Assembly (NCBI GenBank): GCA_011009095.1
Contig: VTPC01091272.1
Coordinates: 545,016-609,015, forward strand
Length of the DNA stretch: 64,000 bases
Origin: Ignelater luminosus
Taxonomy: Eukaryota; Arthropoda; Insecta; Coleoptera; Elateridae
Direction: 5' to 3'
Shown here one piece after another: positions 38,267-49,501 of the stretch (its first letter is position 1; each line of letters opens with the position of its first letter). The notes under the pieces were generated by a model. That model saw nothing but the letters and a program-made list of their open reading frames with translations, searched no databases and had not been told where the DNA came from. The translations under genes and the position numbers were made by a program.

Positions 38267-39605
38267 CAGTGGCGGCTCGTGAGTTTCAAAACAGGTGACG
38301 CGTTTTGTATTGAAATCTTAGAGGTGAACAAAAATTTAACAAGATAGAAGGTGCTTGTCTCGTCCCAAAATCAGTAAAATACCTACAACAATGAAAAATT
38401 TAACCTTTTGTAGACGAGATCTATTCTTCGATCTTTCAAGGCAGCAAACGTGCGTGTTGATGGCATCATCATAAAATGGTTGAGTCCTTTTTCAATGGAT
38501 ATTCTTCCTAAATGTGAAAGTCTTTCCTACGCCATTGAATTGCACAAGTATGATTTGATTCTTTTCAAGCTCGAGAAACTTCTTTCTACTGACGAACTTG
38601 TTGATGGTATAGTAAGAATCAGACAAGATAATTTATGAGCTTCTTTAAATATTTGTTTATTGTCGTGCAACAAAAGCATTACTTCCTGGAGGTTTTTGCT
38701 TCTATATTGCTGATCAGAATATATAAGGTCTAATTCGTTTTTCAGTCTTTGCATGTCCGTAGTACTAAATAAACTAAAATATGTTTGTTTCAAATTATGA
38801 AGATTTTCGTTGGAAATAATTTAAAATATTCGTCAAACTTAGAAACGTCAGCAAGAGAAATAAATGAATAACAATTTATCCATGTTTTGAAATCTGGTGT
38901 CTATTTGCATCAAAATGGTATCTAAGATTTCATAAAATAGCAGCTTATAACTTTCGAATATTTATTCCTCAGACAAGCCACCTCCAACTTGCCTTCTTTG
39001 ATTAATATGTGTGTTTATCAAAGCTTCATTAAATATTGTCTTACATTCAGTTTCGTTTCTTTTTAACTGAAATCTTCCTTGGATAATCTTAAATGACGTA
39101 AAAACTAAAAACACCGTCAAAGCAACTAAAAAATGCAACGTATAACCGATGCGATCCACCGTATCTGCAAGCTGTATACTTATAGTGAATCGCTGTTCGT
39201 TTTCTTTAAAAACGCTTCTGGCTCGGCCAATATCGCCGGTGTTTATACTGCATATGACCGCGTAGGAAGTCTGTTGTCATGGCAACGCGTCTTTCTTGTT
39301 GAAACGTTCGCCTAGTATTTTCATACCGCTTCAACTGCTTCAACTCAATGTTAAGCTTAGTGCAAGTGTTCTTATGCTTTGCGTTCGTGTTGGTCCATAA
39401 CAGAGGCAGGTATGGTATAACGTCTGTGATTTGTGTTTTGAGTATCTCATGCTAATTGCATTGCTCTCGTGACTAATCTTATTCAAGATTTTACTATTTT
39501 ACACTAAGAAACGAAATTACTTAAGTAATTAAATATTAGAAATTATTGAAAGAAAAAAAATAGGTGAATCGGCGCTTCACTTGCTTCACCCCAATAGCCG
39601 CACTG
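38267..39605 (-). mobile_element. hAT element with transposase remnant
   Basis: 1339 bp with ends CAGTGGCGGCTCGTG at 38267 and, on the other strand, CAGTGCGGCTATTGG ending at 39605. They are flanked by a perfect 8-bp duplication, TTGCTATG (38259-38266 and 39606-39613). It carries the C-terminal part of a hAT transposase on the minus strand. It is itself inserted in the outer hAT MITE, beside the TA-target element. Confidence 0.93.
38405..39190 (-). pseudogene. hAT transposase C-terminal remnant (ZMYM1-like)
   Basis: Read on the minus strand, several frames give the pattern of hAT transposases annotated as zinc-finger MYM-type 1-like. First FNEALINTHINQRRQVGG near 39000, then a stop, then LLFYEILDTILMQIDTRFQ near 38900. 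A longer frame (38530-38793) follows with RLKNELDLIYSD and IFKEAHKLSCLILTIPSTSS, then the hallmark dimerisation motif SSVERSFSSLKRIK. A TAG at 38527-38529 interrupts, after which ERLSHLGRISIEKGL continues. The N-terminal BED/TTF zinc-finger part and most of the catalytic core are absent from this 1.3-kb copy. No active product is possible. Confidence 0.88.
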
Positions 39606-39857
39606 TTGCTATGGCAAAAGACAAAGAGTTGAGAAAAATCTATTCATTTTTTTTATGTTTTTGTAATTCCCAAAATTTTCAATTGCTCAATTCATATTTT
39701 TTTGTTTCAATAAGTACATACTTGACCATGTTAAAGTACAATTCTCCGATGGAAAATATAATATTTTTATCATCTCTCAAATTTTGGCGCCCCTCAAACT
39801 TAGCGTCCTAGGCCCGAGCCTCGCGAGCCTATGCCTAAATCCATTACTGAATAACGA

Positions 39858-40123
39858 AACTCAATAGTAATTTCAGTTTGGCAGGCGCTAAATATCTAGC
39901 GAAGCGAATTTGTTTCTTCCTATACTTTTGCTAGATAAGAGATTTGTTTCAGTGGTGTGCTAACTTTAGGTTTCCAAGGTGTTTCCTTTTGCTTATCAAA
40001 TTTGTTTCAGCTGTTTGCTGAGTCTATGCTTCGTGTAAAGCGGGCATTCGTTTTATATATGTGAGACAGTTGAGTGCTTTTGATGTGATATTAATAGTAA
40101 ATGTGAGTGTTCTTGACTGTTGA
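39858..40123. other. unassigned DNA
   Basis: Follows the hAT composite. TTTGTTTCAG occurs twice (near 39941 and 40000), a weak local repeat. Nothing else was recognised. Confidence 0.4.
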
Positions 40124-40492
40124 CGCTCATCTTGGAAGGAGTTTAAAAAGGAGATTGGATCAACAGTTAGTTTCTATATAGAGAAGACTGGAATATTCCT
40201 TAGGGGACAAGAAATTGGTTACGGCTTCCCTGGTAGAAGAATCTTAATTTCCACTTCGAATTTGGTGTTGTTATTTCGGGATCCCCGACATTGTTTTAAG
40301 CTAGACAAAACTGAGTTTGGTTCCAGGAGGTACGTGAAGTGGGAATTTATTTTTTATTTACAGTCATTACCAAAACAAAGCCTTCCCATTTCGAGTTGTG
40401 TTGATAGAAGGTTCTCAATTCAAGACGGAAAAGATCATAGCGAGAAAACCAAAAAAGCTAAGAGGATAAGATTTAGCATGTCTGGCACATAA
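40124..40492 (+). other. open frame of 122 codons, possible terminal exon
   Basis: An open frame runs from just after a TGA (40121-40123) to TAA (40490-40492). An AATAAA follows at 40498, only six bases after the stop. There is no ATG near the beginning. The translation contains mixed, non-repetitive residues (for example RGQEIGYGFPGRR and RRYVKWEF) and ends in a basic, Lys/Arg-rich tail. No family is recognised. A frame this long is expected a couple of times by chance in 64 kb of such AT-rich DNA, so it may be nothing. The alternatives are a last exon of a gene starting upstream, or a decayed element. Confidence 0.2.
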
Positions 40493-43400
40493 TCTGAAAT
40501 AAAGAAACTTTCAATTGAAAACAAAAGGTAATGCAGGTTTAATTACAAAGTATTTGCTTTTGAGTCGTCCTTCCCACCTTTTTAAGACCGAAAATAGAGC
40601 GTTTACTGTGTACTTCCAAAATGCAAAAACGTACTTGTCTTCTATGCAGTTAAAACAATATAGGTGGTACGTATCAAAGCCTATAGTATATAGTATCGGC
40701 TTGGCCTATCTTTATTAGTGTTCCAGTATAACTATTTACAAAAACAATGTATGTGTGCTAGTTTATAGTGTCATTATTCGTGGTTCTCTATAGGGTGTTA
40801 TTAACATCCAGTGATTTAGTTGCTATTTTTAAAAGTTGATAAACCTAAAAGATAAACAACCAAAACTGTTGACAAAAAGATTGCTGTGACGATCCATAGA
40901 CATAGTGCTTGCCATTTGATATTTTTGGATGGGATAACAGTCAGAGAAAAGGGATTACGTACCATCAATGCTGTATTCCCTTTTTTTTTATTGAAGCATG
41001 CCGTATAGATCGATGCCTGCAAATGGTGTTCCGTAAAACAACTAATAGTACTCTGTAAGCAGTAGTTGAATATTGAGTTAGTTAGCAATTAAGAAATATA
41101 ACAATAATGCAGAAAAAAGACATTTAACAACGACAAGTGTCAAAACAAAATGATTCAGATTTAACCAATCTGAAAAAAAAGATCAAAGTGATCAATCAAA
41201 GATAATATCCGATTTAAAAGTTAATCCTTCCAAGTACAATTCTTTGAGCGACGACTAGATTTTATGAATTGCAAGGATTAGCAATAGTAGAAAATAAAAT
41301 TCTGTTTTTGTGATCAACAATTCACATATACTATGTTCATTAAGCAGACTTAATGCTTTCTTGGGATCATTATTTAAATTCCTGTAAAGAAGGATCATGT
41401 CCAGCACTAAAAACAAGATTAAATTAGTATCCTTTTAGAACAGATAAATGGGTAGTATGCATAGAACCCTGTTGAATTTAGAAGAAACAATGCAATAGGT
41501 ATAGGATTGATTCGAGACTAAATAAATTAATGATAACTATGTCGTGGCCTTGCCACATTACTGATACATATTCCATATTAAGGTAAAATAGAGATGTTTA
41601 GTAGCAGAGCTTAATCGAGAAGCGCATCATTTCAGTGCAGATTTTTTGGGAGGAAATATCAACCCCATGTGAAATCTTCGACAGTCTTGCGCTTGTAACT
41701 CACCTCCTACCTATTTATCAACTTGATTAAGCATAATTTGCCAAAGATTATTTAATTGGAAACTTGATCCGAAGACGTTTTAGAAGAGGACACACTAACA
41801 AACTTTAAACCGGGACCCTATACTGATGTTAGGCTACTATAACTGTAAACTATTCGATTTAGCGCCGCTGAGAAACATGTTCTCCACGCTAGACTTTCTC
41901 TTTTCTTTTATGAATGAAATGTCTACAAGACGATAATTATAATTGACACCAGACGAGTGAGAATTTAATGTGTTCGGTTTAGAAAAAGAGCAAGTAGAAA
42001 AACGAATAGATACGTTCAGACCAACCAATATCTAAATGTTATTTCGGAAACCACACAAATGAAAAGTAATTGACAAAAGGAAATTTTGAACAATAACATT
42101 AAATCAACAAATGATGGGAAAATGAGAATTAAGTTATAAACAAAAACCCAGACAAAATATTTTATAGTGCATGCAATAGACTGATTATGGGAGGGGAAAT
42201 AAAGGGCTGGAAACTGATGGTGCAACAATAGGAAAGGGGGAACTGGTATTTCATGAAAATTGTGTAGAAGATTTAGAGTATATCGAAAGAAGGAAGAAAC
42301 AACTTAACACCTGGGACACTGTCAAAGACGATAGACGTAGTGAGAATTTTGAAACTTGCTAGACAATAGTAGCCCAGAGGGGCAGAATATTTGAAAAAAT
42401 AATTTGAAAGTAAAATAGATAAAAACTAGACGAGACTTTGATTTATAAGTGACTAAAACGTTCCTACAAATAAACTGTATCGATCTATTCAAATAAAACA
42501 TTTATATAAAAGTTATTTAGCCGAATAATAAATAAAGAAAGGATGACAATAATAAAATAAAAAAATAAGAAAAGTTGAGAGAAATAAATTGTTTTACTTT
42601 AATAAAGCCAAAACAAAACTAACTGAGCCGCGAAAGCTTTAAATTATCTTAATTAAAACTTAAGTTGGGATTTGAAAATAACAAGTAGTGAAATGAGCGG
42701 AACTCGGCTGAGGGTGCTTTGTGTAAAGAGGACAATAACCGTGGGGTGCATGAACTAGACCAGCCCCAGCTTTTCACCTGTGGTTGGCGATACATGGAGC
42801 AACAGCTGTCGTCTGTATAATATTTTTTTGCTTTCACTATGTTGTAGTATAGTTGTAGCTCTAATATACACAACCCACGATAATTGCAGGTTTGTTAAAA
42901 TAATTGCCTTTTAGCCACCGTTTACATTTTTTCGATATTTAACCCGTGCGAGTATTTTTATTTTATTTTTGAAACTGAATAAATACCGTTTTAAAAGAAA
43001 TTTGCTCGACCCTAAATGTCAATTAAAACAAGAAAAATCTGACTTTCCTTATATTTACTGGCTTTTCTTCGACGATCTTTAAAAAACTTTCTTAATTTAA
43101 TTCGGAATTTGTTTTAAGTCTTTACCCTTTTTATACAGCATCAAATTTTTTTACACATTTATCATTTAGATTTTCACTTAGTAACATCAAATTAAGGACT
43201 TGGATGAAGAGAAGATGAATCAACATTTTTGGTCGCAGCTCTTTGTGCGATTTGTAGAAGAGTAAATTGAAAACTCGCGTATAAATAAATCAATTTGGAG
43301 AGTTAGAGAGTCGGAACTAAACTAAGAATACTGAAACAGGTAGAAGTAGTACATAAGTTTACAAATTCCCTGATTATTTTCCTTTTATCGTTTTGACATA

Positions 43401-43799
43401 AAAAAAGAATGTTTTTGGTTTTTGAATCCACTAATAAACATGCATATTGGTGTGTTAAAATATTATTTATGACTTGGTAAGAAGCTCACTGGATTTCATA
43501 CAAATTACCCACCAATTTTAAATCCTCTTTCCAATGATTTATATTCCGATTACTTTCACTTCGTTTCATTGCCTTTTTCGGTTCTATTCAAGTCCATTGT
43601 AATTGAATGGAAATTTGTAATCTTTTATAATTGAATCATGAGTGTTTCCGATTTTCCATCATCTTATTATAAAGTGTAAAAATATTAAATAAATCCCATT
43701 ACGACTTTATTATAAACGGATCGATTTAGTTAAATAAAAAAATGATCATAACGAGGGTAGATTAGCAACGAGATGAGCTGCACAAATTAATAAACGTGT
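40493..43799. other. unassigned AT-rich DNA
   Basis: No family recognised. A minus-strand frame at 40816-41088 would encode a strongly hydrophobic, transmembrane-like C-terminus (WQALCLWIVTAIFLSTVLVV), but lacks other support. Confidence 0.45.
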
Positions 43800-44160
43800 T
43801 GAGCCCTAATTAAGAGCTAAATCGTCCAATAATCAATTGAAGCATTTGCGTGAAACACGGCCAAGTTATCCTGGACGATCTGTATTCACTCAAATAACGG
43901 TGAAGTCCCCCCTAGTTTACTACGAGGACTCCTTCCTTGTTCAACACACGAAGTTCGGTGTGCTGCTCGAACGAGGCAATATCTGCCCGTACTTTTCCCC
44001 ATCCTCGTCGCACTCGCAGTAGGAATAAATCCTTCTCTCTTACGCCATATCGGTTTCTAAACACGAAGCCCGTTCTGTATCGTCATTGACCATAAAGACG
44101 GTTATTGCGAAACGGTCTTATCTCAGTAGGCCGATAATTTGTAATGTCAGGATCTGTTGT
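43800..44160. other. GC-richer island, possible conserved noncoding segment
   Basis: About 330 bp stand out from the AT-rich surroundings by higher GC and normal sequence complexity. The upstream edge contains clustered homeodomain-type cores (CCTAATTAAG and CAATAATCAATTGA). The plus-strand frame 43837-44022 (61 codons) has no known motif. No element ends were found. A regulatory element, an old repeat or an unrecognised exon are all possible. Confidence 0.25.
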
Positions 44161-45849
44161 TAGGTGCCTCGTTTTTAGTTTATCGTTGAATTCTTAAATC
44201 ATAATATAAATATAAATTTTTAAAAGGAGTTTCAATAAAAACAACGCTATTATTGAAAGATTATCATAAATATTTATAACAATCTTTAGTAATAATAAAA
44301 ATTAAAAATATTCTAATATAAATGAGCATGTAAACAAGAAATCCCAGTCGGTTAAAAATTTTGATATTACATGTTAAAATTAACTTATTTAAAAGGAAAT
44401 TACTTTTTATAATCTTCTAAATGATTAGCATTGAATAAGTAGTTTGTTTAAAACAAAAAAGTTTGTTAACATGCCCTTGTGATTTTAAACGAGTACCTTG
44501 ATCATTAACTATTTTCGCTAATCTATTTTAATACAAATACAATCTGAAAATTTATTTGAATAGTATGATGCAAACATTTTAATAAAAATATAATTTATAA
44601 TAGATTAGATACGATATGACATACACCAAATCGTTAAATAACCTTATAGATACATTCAGATTTTTGCACGTACGTGCTCACAAATTAAGATTACGGAAAA
44701 AACAGTTTTATAGAATTTTAAATAATTTTTAAGTTATCAAACAGTGTGAAGACACTAAACAAAAACGGGCTTGGCAAGTTCATTAAAATACAAATTAGTA
44801 AAAATCGGTTGGTACCTGCTATATTAGGTAAACGATATCTAATTATCCATACTAATCTTTAAGATTACTAATGTATACATATTCTATAGTGAGAAGATTT
44901 CTACATAAAATCAAGCTTCATAATAACATGTATTCCTGTAATACCATATGTATACATAACTTGTAGGTGTGCCTTAGATTAATACATTTACAATTACTAT
45001 CGAACTGTCATGTAGCGAGTTATTTTGGCTTCAAGATAAGTAGGCCAGAATTTGGCAAAGTAATTTTCCTTTATCATACACCACAGTTATAAAATATAAA
45101 AAATTATAATTCCTATAATTATAAATTTGCGCACACCAAGATCGAGGCAATCTTTAAGAAATGATTACTGACTATATTGTCTGCTTTTTGTGGGATCATC
45201 TCCATTTAACCCATCTTAAGGACTAAATCATTTTACTAATTATGTTCTGAAAAGCTCTAACTACTGTCTAAGATTTTTGGACCAAGAAGTTCTTTTTGTT
45301 TTTGGACAACATCTTTTTTCCAGACTTCAAGAGTTTTCCTATTGTTTCTGCTTTCATTACTTCCATCTTCTTCAGATACTATTTGTCGCTTTCTTGTTTT
45401 TTTTTTCCAAAAACTATTTCTGGCTTGCCTCTATACAGAGGGTTCTAGAAAGTGTTAATTTTTTAAGAAACAGTTCAGGTGAACATGCATCTAATTTTGA
45501 ATACTAACAAAGATGAAGAGCTCTTTATACTTACATGGTATTTGTACAAAATTACAAACATGCATCACGCTGTAGATTTAGCTTATACCTTATAGCATAG
45601 TATATTACAAAAGTTTTCAGAAAAATTTTAAAATGATGTATTGTAGCAAGAATGTAATCTAACCTTAGATCAATATTTTGCTTAATATCTAAATACTACA
45701 AAACAATATTTAAGGATTGATAAAGGATAAGAATTCTTGATTGGTCATATTTGTGGTACATTTGGAATTGTCGGCTCTAACGAGTTTCTGATCATTTTCT
45801 CATAGAGGCAAAAAGCCAAATTCGGTCAAAATATTATTTGGTCATTAAC
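44161..45849. other. unassigned AT-rich DNA
   Basis: No element recognised. A short minus-strand Glu/Lys/Ser-rich frame around 45280-45420 looks coding-like but is too short to call. Confidence 0.4.
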
Positions 45850-46310
45850 ATGATTAATATTGAAGAAATTCAGCAATTTTGGTAGACATCTTTTGGTTCA
45901 GTATACCTTGACATTTATACCTTCACGCTTCATACGTCCTACAGACTTCAGCTTTCAAAATAGTATACCAAACCAAGATTTTGCCATCGAATTTCTTTTT
46001 TGCTTTGAATGTTACCTTGTTGCCCATGATTACCTTTTATTTCTGAGTGGGATAATGTGAAGTATTTTCCATTTCCAACATAATAGCAATTTTTACTTAC
46101 TTACTGCTCTTACTTTTTACGTCTTTTACGATATTTCAATCTTGTATTTTGTAGTTCTCTTCTTACAGTACCGTAGGTAGTAGGAAATCTTTCTGAGTAA
46201 CTTACGTAATGATGTCCTAAAGCAGAGCCGTACCGATGAAGCACCGGGTCTGTGTGTAAGATTCTTTCCCAAGCCCTTTTAATAAATACCCAAACACATA
46301 AATACAAACA
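45850..46310 (-). pseudogene. Tc1/mariner-superfamily transposase relic
   Basis: On the minus strand, TVRRELQNTRLKYRKRRKK (about 46118-46180) resembles the second HTH of these transposases. After frame changes comes EKYFTLSHSE or equivalent near 46060, matching the block after the first catalytic Asp. Then KKKFDGKILVWYTILKAE (about 45945-46000) corresponds to the 'K.kILVW.aIs.kG' block, and AEFLQY lies near 45860. The same blocks occur in the element at 62.1 kb (KYSKKYLLWQAI...LLPFL), suggesting a related family. No second Asp or Glu block was found downstream. The copy is decayed and probably truncated. Confidence 0.5.
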
Positions 46311-46445
46311 AACAACATATGAACTTTTTATGAGACTAAATTGTTTACAGTTAGAAAGAATATGTGCAAGACGAAAATGTAGTAAAGGGTAACCACGCAT
46401 ACTCCTGCATTACTTAAGTTAAAAATCGCCTATACGTTATTGTGA

Positions 46446-46655
46446 TCAGTATCCTCTTAATACACGAATGTACTTTGTGCTCTCTATCATCTGTGCTCCG
46501 AACACTGTAAAACAGCCCCAAAACATCAACTTTCGTGGATATTTAGGTGCTTGCTGAATGTGACCTGATCGAAAAAGTTGCCCAGGTAAGCGACAAATTG
46601 GACTTGTACCCTGAGCTTCAAAATGCGTCAGTGCACCATCCTGAGCATAGTTTTT
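46446..46655 (-). pseudogene. Tc1-like transposase fragment
   Basis: A continuous minus-strand frame holds LTHFEAQGTSPICRLPGQ, FRSGHIQQAPKYPRKLMFWG and MIESTKYIRVL. These align in order with the Tc1 block 'sKFe..g....vwR.pge.f.p..i.ptvKhP.kvMvWGcfs...Yi.vL' that lies between the first and second catalytic Asp. The catalytic residues themselves are not present. A short deletion after WGCF is likely. It lies next to the relic at 45.85-46.3 kb but looks like a different family. Confidence 0.6.
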
Positions 46656-46820
46656 CTTTTTCTTTTTCTTCCTCAGCACCCTTTTCTTAACGTGTGTGAT
46701 ATCTGCAGCAAACAAACAAAAGCACAGATTTTTTTGAAGAATAAAATTAGGAGAGAAAAGGTTGAAATTCCTTCTAACACCACTAAATATGAATTTGTAC
46801 TATCAGATTGACAGCGTGAG

Positions 46821-46870
46821 CATGTATGCGCGTGCATGCGCGTTTGCGTGTGCGTTCGTGCGTGCGTGTT
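46821..46870. repeat. alternating purine-pyrimidine GT/GC microsatellite
   Basis: About 50 bp of nearly unbroken alternating purine and pyrimidine made of GCGTGC, GTGC and GCGT words. Such tracts can adopt Z-DNA and are prone to length change. Confidence 0.8.
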
Positions 46871-46924
46871 TTTAGAAGCATGTTTTTAGCGTTTTGGTTA
46901 TACCACTTTTCTTCTTTTTTTCTT

Positions 46925-47570
46925 CTACACTATACAATTTTATCTATTTTAGTTTCATGCCCTTTAATAGTTTCTACTTTATTGATTAACATTTTATGAT
47001 TTTTTAATGACTGAACCATTCCTTCTTTGAAAGCTTCTGTAATGTTCAAACTTTTGCTTCTCTCTTCTTCTTTATTATCAACTCTATTTAATCACTCATG
47101 TTACTATGTAGGTTATCATTGCCTTTCAGAGTTGATTTAACGCCGTTTGTTTTTCTTGAAATCACATTAGCTTGTTCTGCATTCTCTTGGTTTATAAACT
47201 CAATGAGTTCATTTTTGCTCTCGTGATTAAATTTTAATATTCTGTAACTGTCAATGACAACCGATTTTGTCCACTTTCTTCTTGTTAAGGTCAATAGCTT
47301 CATTAGTTCGTAAATATTGTTGAGTTAGAGCAACAACTTTTGTATTACGAGCATCTATCTGATTGTTCGTGTATCTGTTTAAAATAATCCGTCGGGCTCC
47401 CAGGCTCCTGTCGATTTCAACTTCCAATGCAGCTTTTGCAGATTCATCTGAATTTGTTTGGTTTTCAAACTTAATTCAGATCACAAAAATGTCCACGATT
47501 TCATGCTTAGGCGAGCATCCAACGAGGTGTAGTTTCTCTTTTAGATTTCTTAGTTGCAAGTCATCACAGC
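46925..47570 (-). pseudogene. degraded ORF of unknown family
   Basis: Three minus-strand frame segments join end to end with small shifts. The first (about 47290-47565) has LRNLKEKLHLVG, AALEVEIDRSLGARRIILNR and VALTQQYLRTNEAID. The second (47088-47303) has RRKWTKSVVIDSYRILKF, ELIEFINQENAEQANVISRK and GNDNLHSN. The third (about 46935-47095) has NITEAFKEGMVQSLKNHKM and HETKIDKIV before a stop. Composition is charged and helix-prone, unlike chance AT-rich translation. The ordered frame changes suggest one former protein of roughly 200 residues. I do not recognise it. A transposon accessory protein or retroposon ORF1 is possible, as is a host pseudogene. Confidence 0.4.
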
Positions 47571-47989
47571 ACTAATTGTTTAACTTGTAGTAAGTTTAAT
47601 AAATTCTATTTCTGTAATGAGTATTCTAATAAAATGCCTCCTTGAATATTTGTCCTGAATATATGTCAAAGACTAATAGCAGCATGTTTCTCAATAAACA
47701 CCTCTTCACAAGATACCTGAGGCTCATACTTAAGGTATACTTAAATCATGGAAAATTAGAGAAACTCGTAAAGTAAAAGTAAAGATGGAGCCTAAGAAAC
47801 CTCCTTCAGACTAGAATCCTTTCTAGGCATTTCATGACAATCCATAAAGTGAACTCGTTAGGAAGCAGTGGCTATCGCCAGGCTAAGGACCATACAACTG
47901 GGTTTAATTTGTCAAAGCTGAACTGGTTAATTGGTAAGACCAGGAAGACCCTAAATTAACTTTAATTGTAGTTCTGACAGTCCACTAGA

Positions 47990-48410
47990 CTTTAAGAAGG
48001 CACAGGCCGAAATTTCCAGCCCGGCTCGCCCCGGCCCGACTGGAGTAAACTTGACGCGACCCGAAAAACAGCCCGATAACTTCTTCATTGGCCCGAACAT
48101 CTCGATAAATCCGGTAGAAAAGACCTAAACAGCCCGAGATGCTTAAAAGGCCTTAACGTCCCGACAGGATCTAATGGCTTGACAAGGAAGGAACGGCCCA
48201 ATAGATTTTTTAACTGGGTGCGACCTGACTTAAACCCGAGATCTGGGCCGGATTGCACAAAGAGCAGATCAAGCAACGCGCCCCGACTACAGCGCAATGC
48301 GAAAACCCTCTTCTTCTGTTCAGTATAAAGATAATGCTTATCCGGCCTTATTGACCGGACATAGGTCTGAAAAGTTCGATAAATATTTAAAGTGAGGCCC
48401 GTGCAGACCT
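47990..48410. repeat. GC-rich GGCCCGA-repeat element, possibly hAT
   Basis: Base composition jumps here, with many GGCCCGA/CCCGAC-type words spread over 400 bp. Near the left edge lies GCACAGGCCGAAA. At the right edge, reverse complemented, lies TAGAGGTCTGCACGGGCC. These can be paired as diverged inverted repeats (GCACRGGCC). TAGAG...GGGCC ends occur in some hAT elements. No target duplication was found. The 111-residue minus frame 48085-48420 is probably only a by-product of the repeat. Confidence 0.45.
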
Positions 48411-48769
48411 CTAACAACATGCACTTTTACATTCTTAGGAGAATGTGAGGGATATGAAAGGTTGAGGTTTAAGATATTTCAGACTGTTACTCTACTAAGG
48501 AAGAAGTTGAAAACTCTCTGTTGAAACTGCAACCGATTTTTGTAAATCAGCAACACTCATCACTTCTAAAAACGAGAGCTAGAAAAAGTAAAAATCGCCA
48601 TAGACATTTCTCAGTTGCTCATAATCTATTTGAGACAATAGAGTGCCAAAAGCGCTCTAGATTTACATTAGGATAATTCTGCAGATGATGACATCCGGGG
48701 ACCGAGAGAAGTTTAGAATTTAAGAAGAATACAGTATTTGACAATTGTTCTTGTCAGTTCCATTTCAGG

Positions 48770-49347
48770 TAGAGATATGTCGTTCGTGACCAAATCGGTT
48801 CAGTGAATTGGCTCCGAGCAGTGAACGAAACGAACCGGTTCCGAAAACTAATACAAATCGGCTCACCGCTCTTTTAGCTCTCGCCAAGTTTACATTCAAA
48901 AGTTTTTGGTTTTGAGAAAACTAAAATAATTTTGAAATTCACATCGCTTTGTTATAACTTTCTGTTGTTTTTATAAAAATTCTGTTTATAGTTAACTGCA
49001 TTCATTACACTAAATAATGCTTTTAATGAGTTTCTTTATTTAAAAAAGTAAATCATGGATCCACTCTTCTATGCATTCCATTTCACATCTACTCTTCTGT
49101 ACATTCCAATAGTAAGATAAAAACAATTACAATAGAGCAGTGTGCAAATAAAGCCTAAAAGTAGAAATAAACCGTCGGATAAAAACGCTCTACTGCTTTA
49201 TTTCTGGGAGTTTGTTCTTTCGTTCGCTGAATGACGAAAGTCATTCTAAACCGATGAACGACTAAGCCGGTTTACTGAATCGGTTCGGCAAACTGAGCCA
49301 GAACCGTTGAGCTGATCCATACAAATGAGCCGATCCGCCCATCTCTA
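48770..49347. mobile_element. non-autonomous hAT-like element, 578 bp
   Basis: Ends are TAGAGATATGTCG at 48770 and, on the other strand, TAGAGATGGGCGGATCGGCTC ending at 49347. The flanking octamers ATTTCAGG (48762-48769) and ATTTCAAG (49348-49355) match in seven of eight positions, as expected for a slightly aged hAT target duplication. Subterminal words AACCGGTT, ATCGGTTC and GAGCCGAT recur at both ends in inverted orientation, as in the subterminal binding sites of hAT elements. No transposase is encoded. Confidence 0.82.
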
Positions 49348-49501
49348 ATTTCAAGCCTCCTTTCGTCAAGAACCCTTTGCAACTGTTTCACCATCTTAGT
49401 CACGGTACTGGCTACCAGCTAATGGCATTTTTTTCTCTTAGGATTCCTATGTAGTAATTATAAATGTTTCTTGACATTAAATTCGTGTAATTATGTAAGT
49501 A

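Larger units (their letters stand above)
37535..39849. mobile_element. outer short hAT element of a nested composite
   Basis: Ends are CAGAAGCGGATTTAGG at 37535 and, on the other strand, CAGTAATGGATTTAGG ending at 39849. A perfect 8-bp target duplication, AATAACGA, flanks it (37527-37534 and 39850-39857). Eight-base duplications and CAG...GGATTTAGG ends are typical of hAT. Subtracting the two inserted elements leaves only about 350 bp with no transposase, so this was a MITE-like non-autonomous copy. GGCGCC-like words near both ends fit the same class. Confidence 0.9.

Noticed and set aside
40816..41088. minus-strand frame ending in a transmembrane-like segment
   Set aside because: Hydrophobic stretch alone is not evidence in AT-rich DNA. 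No start, family or exon boundary convincing.
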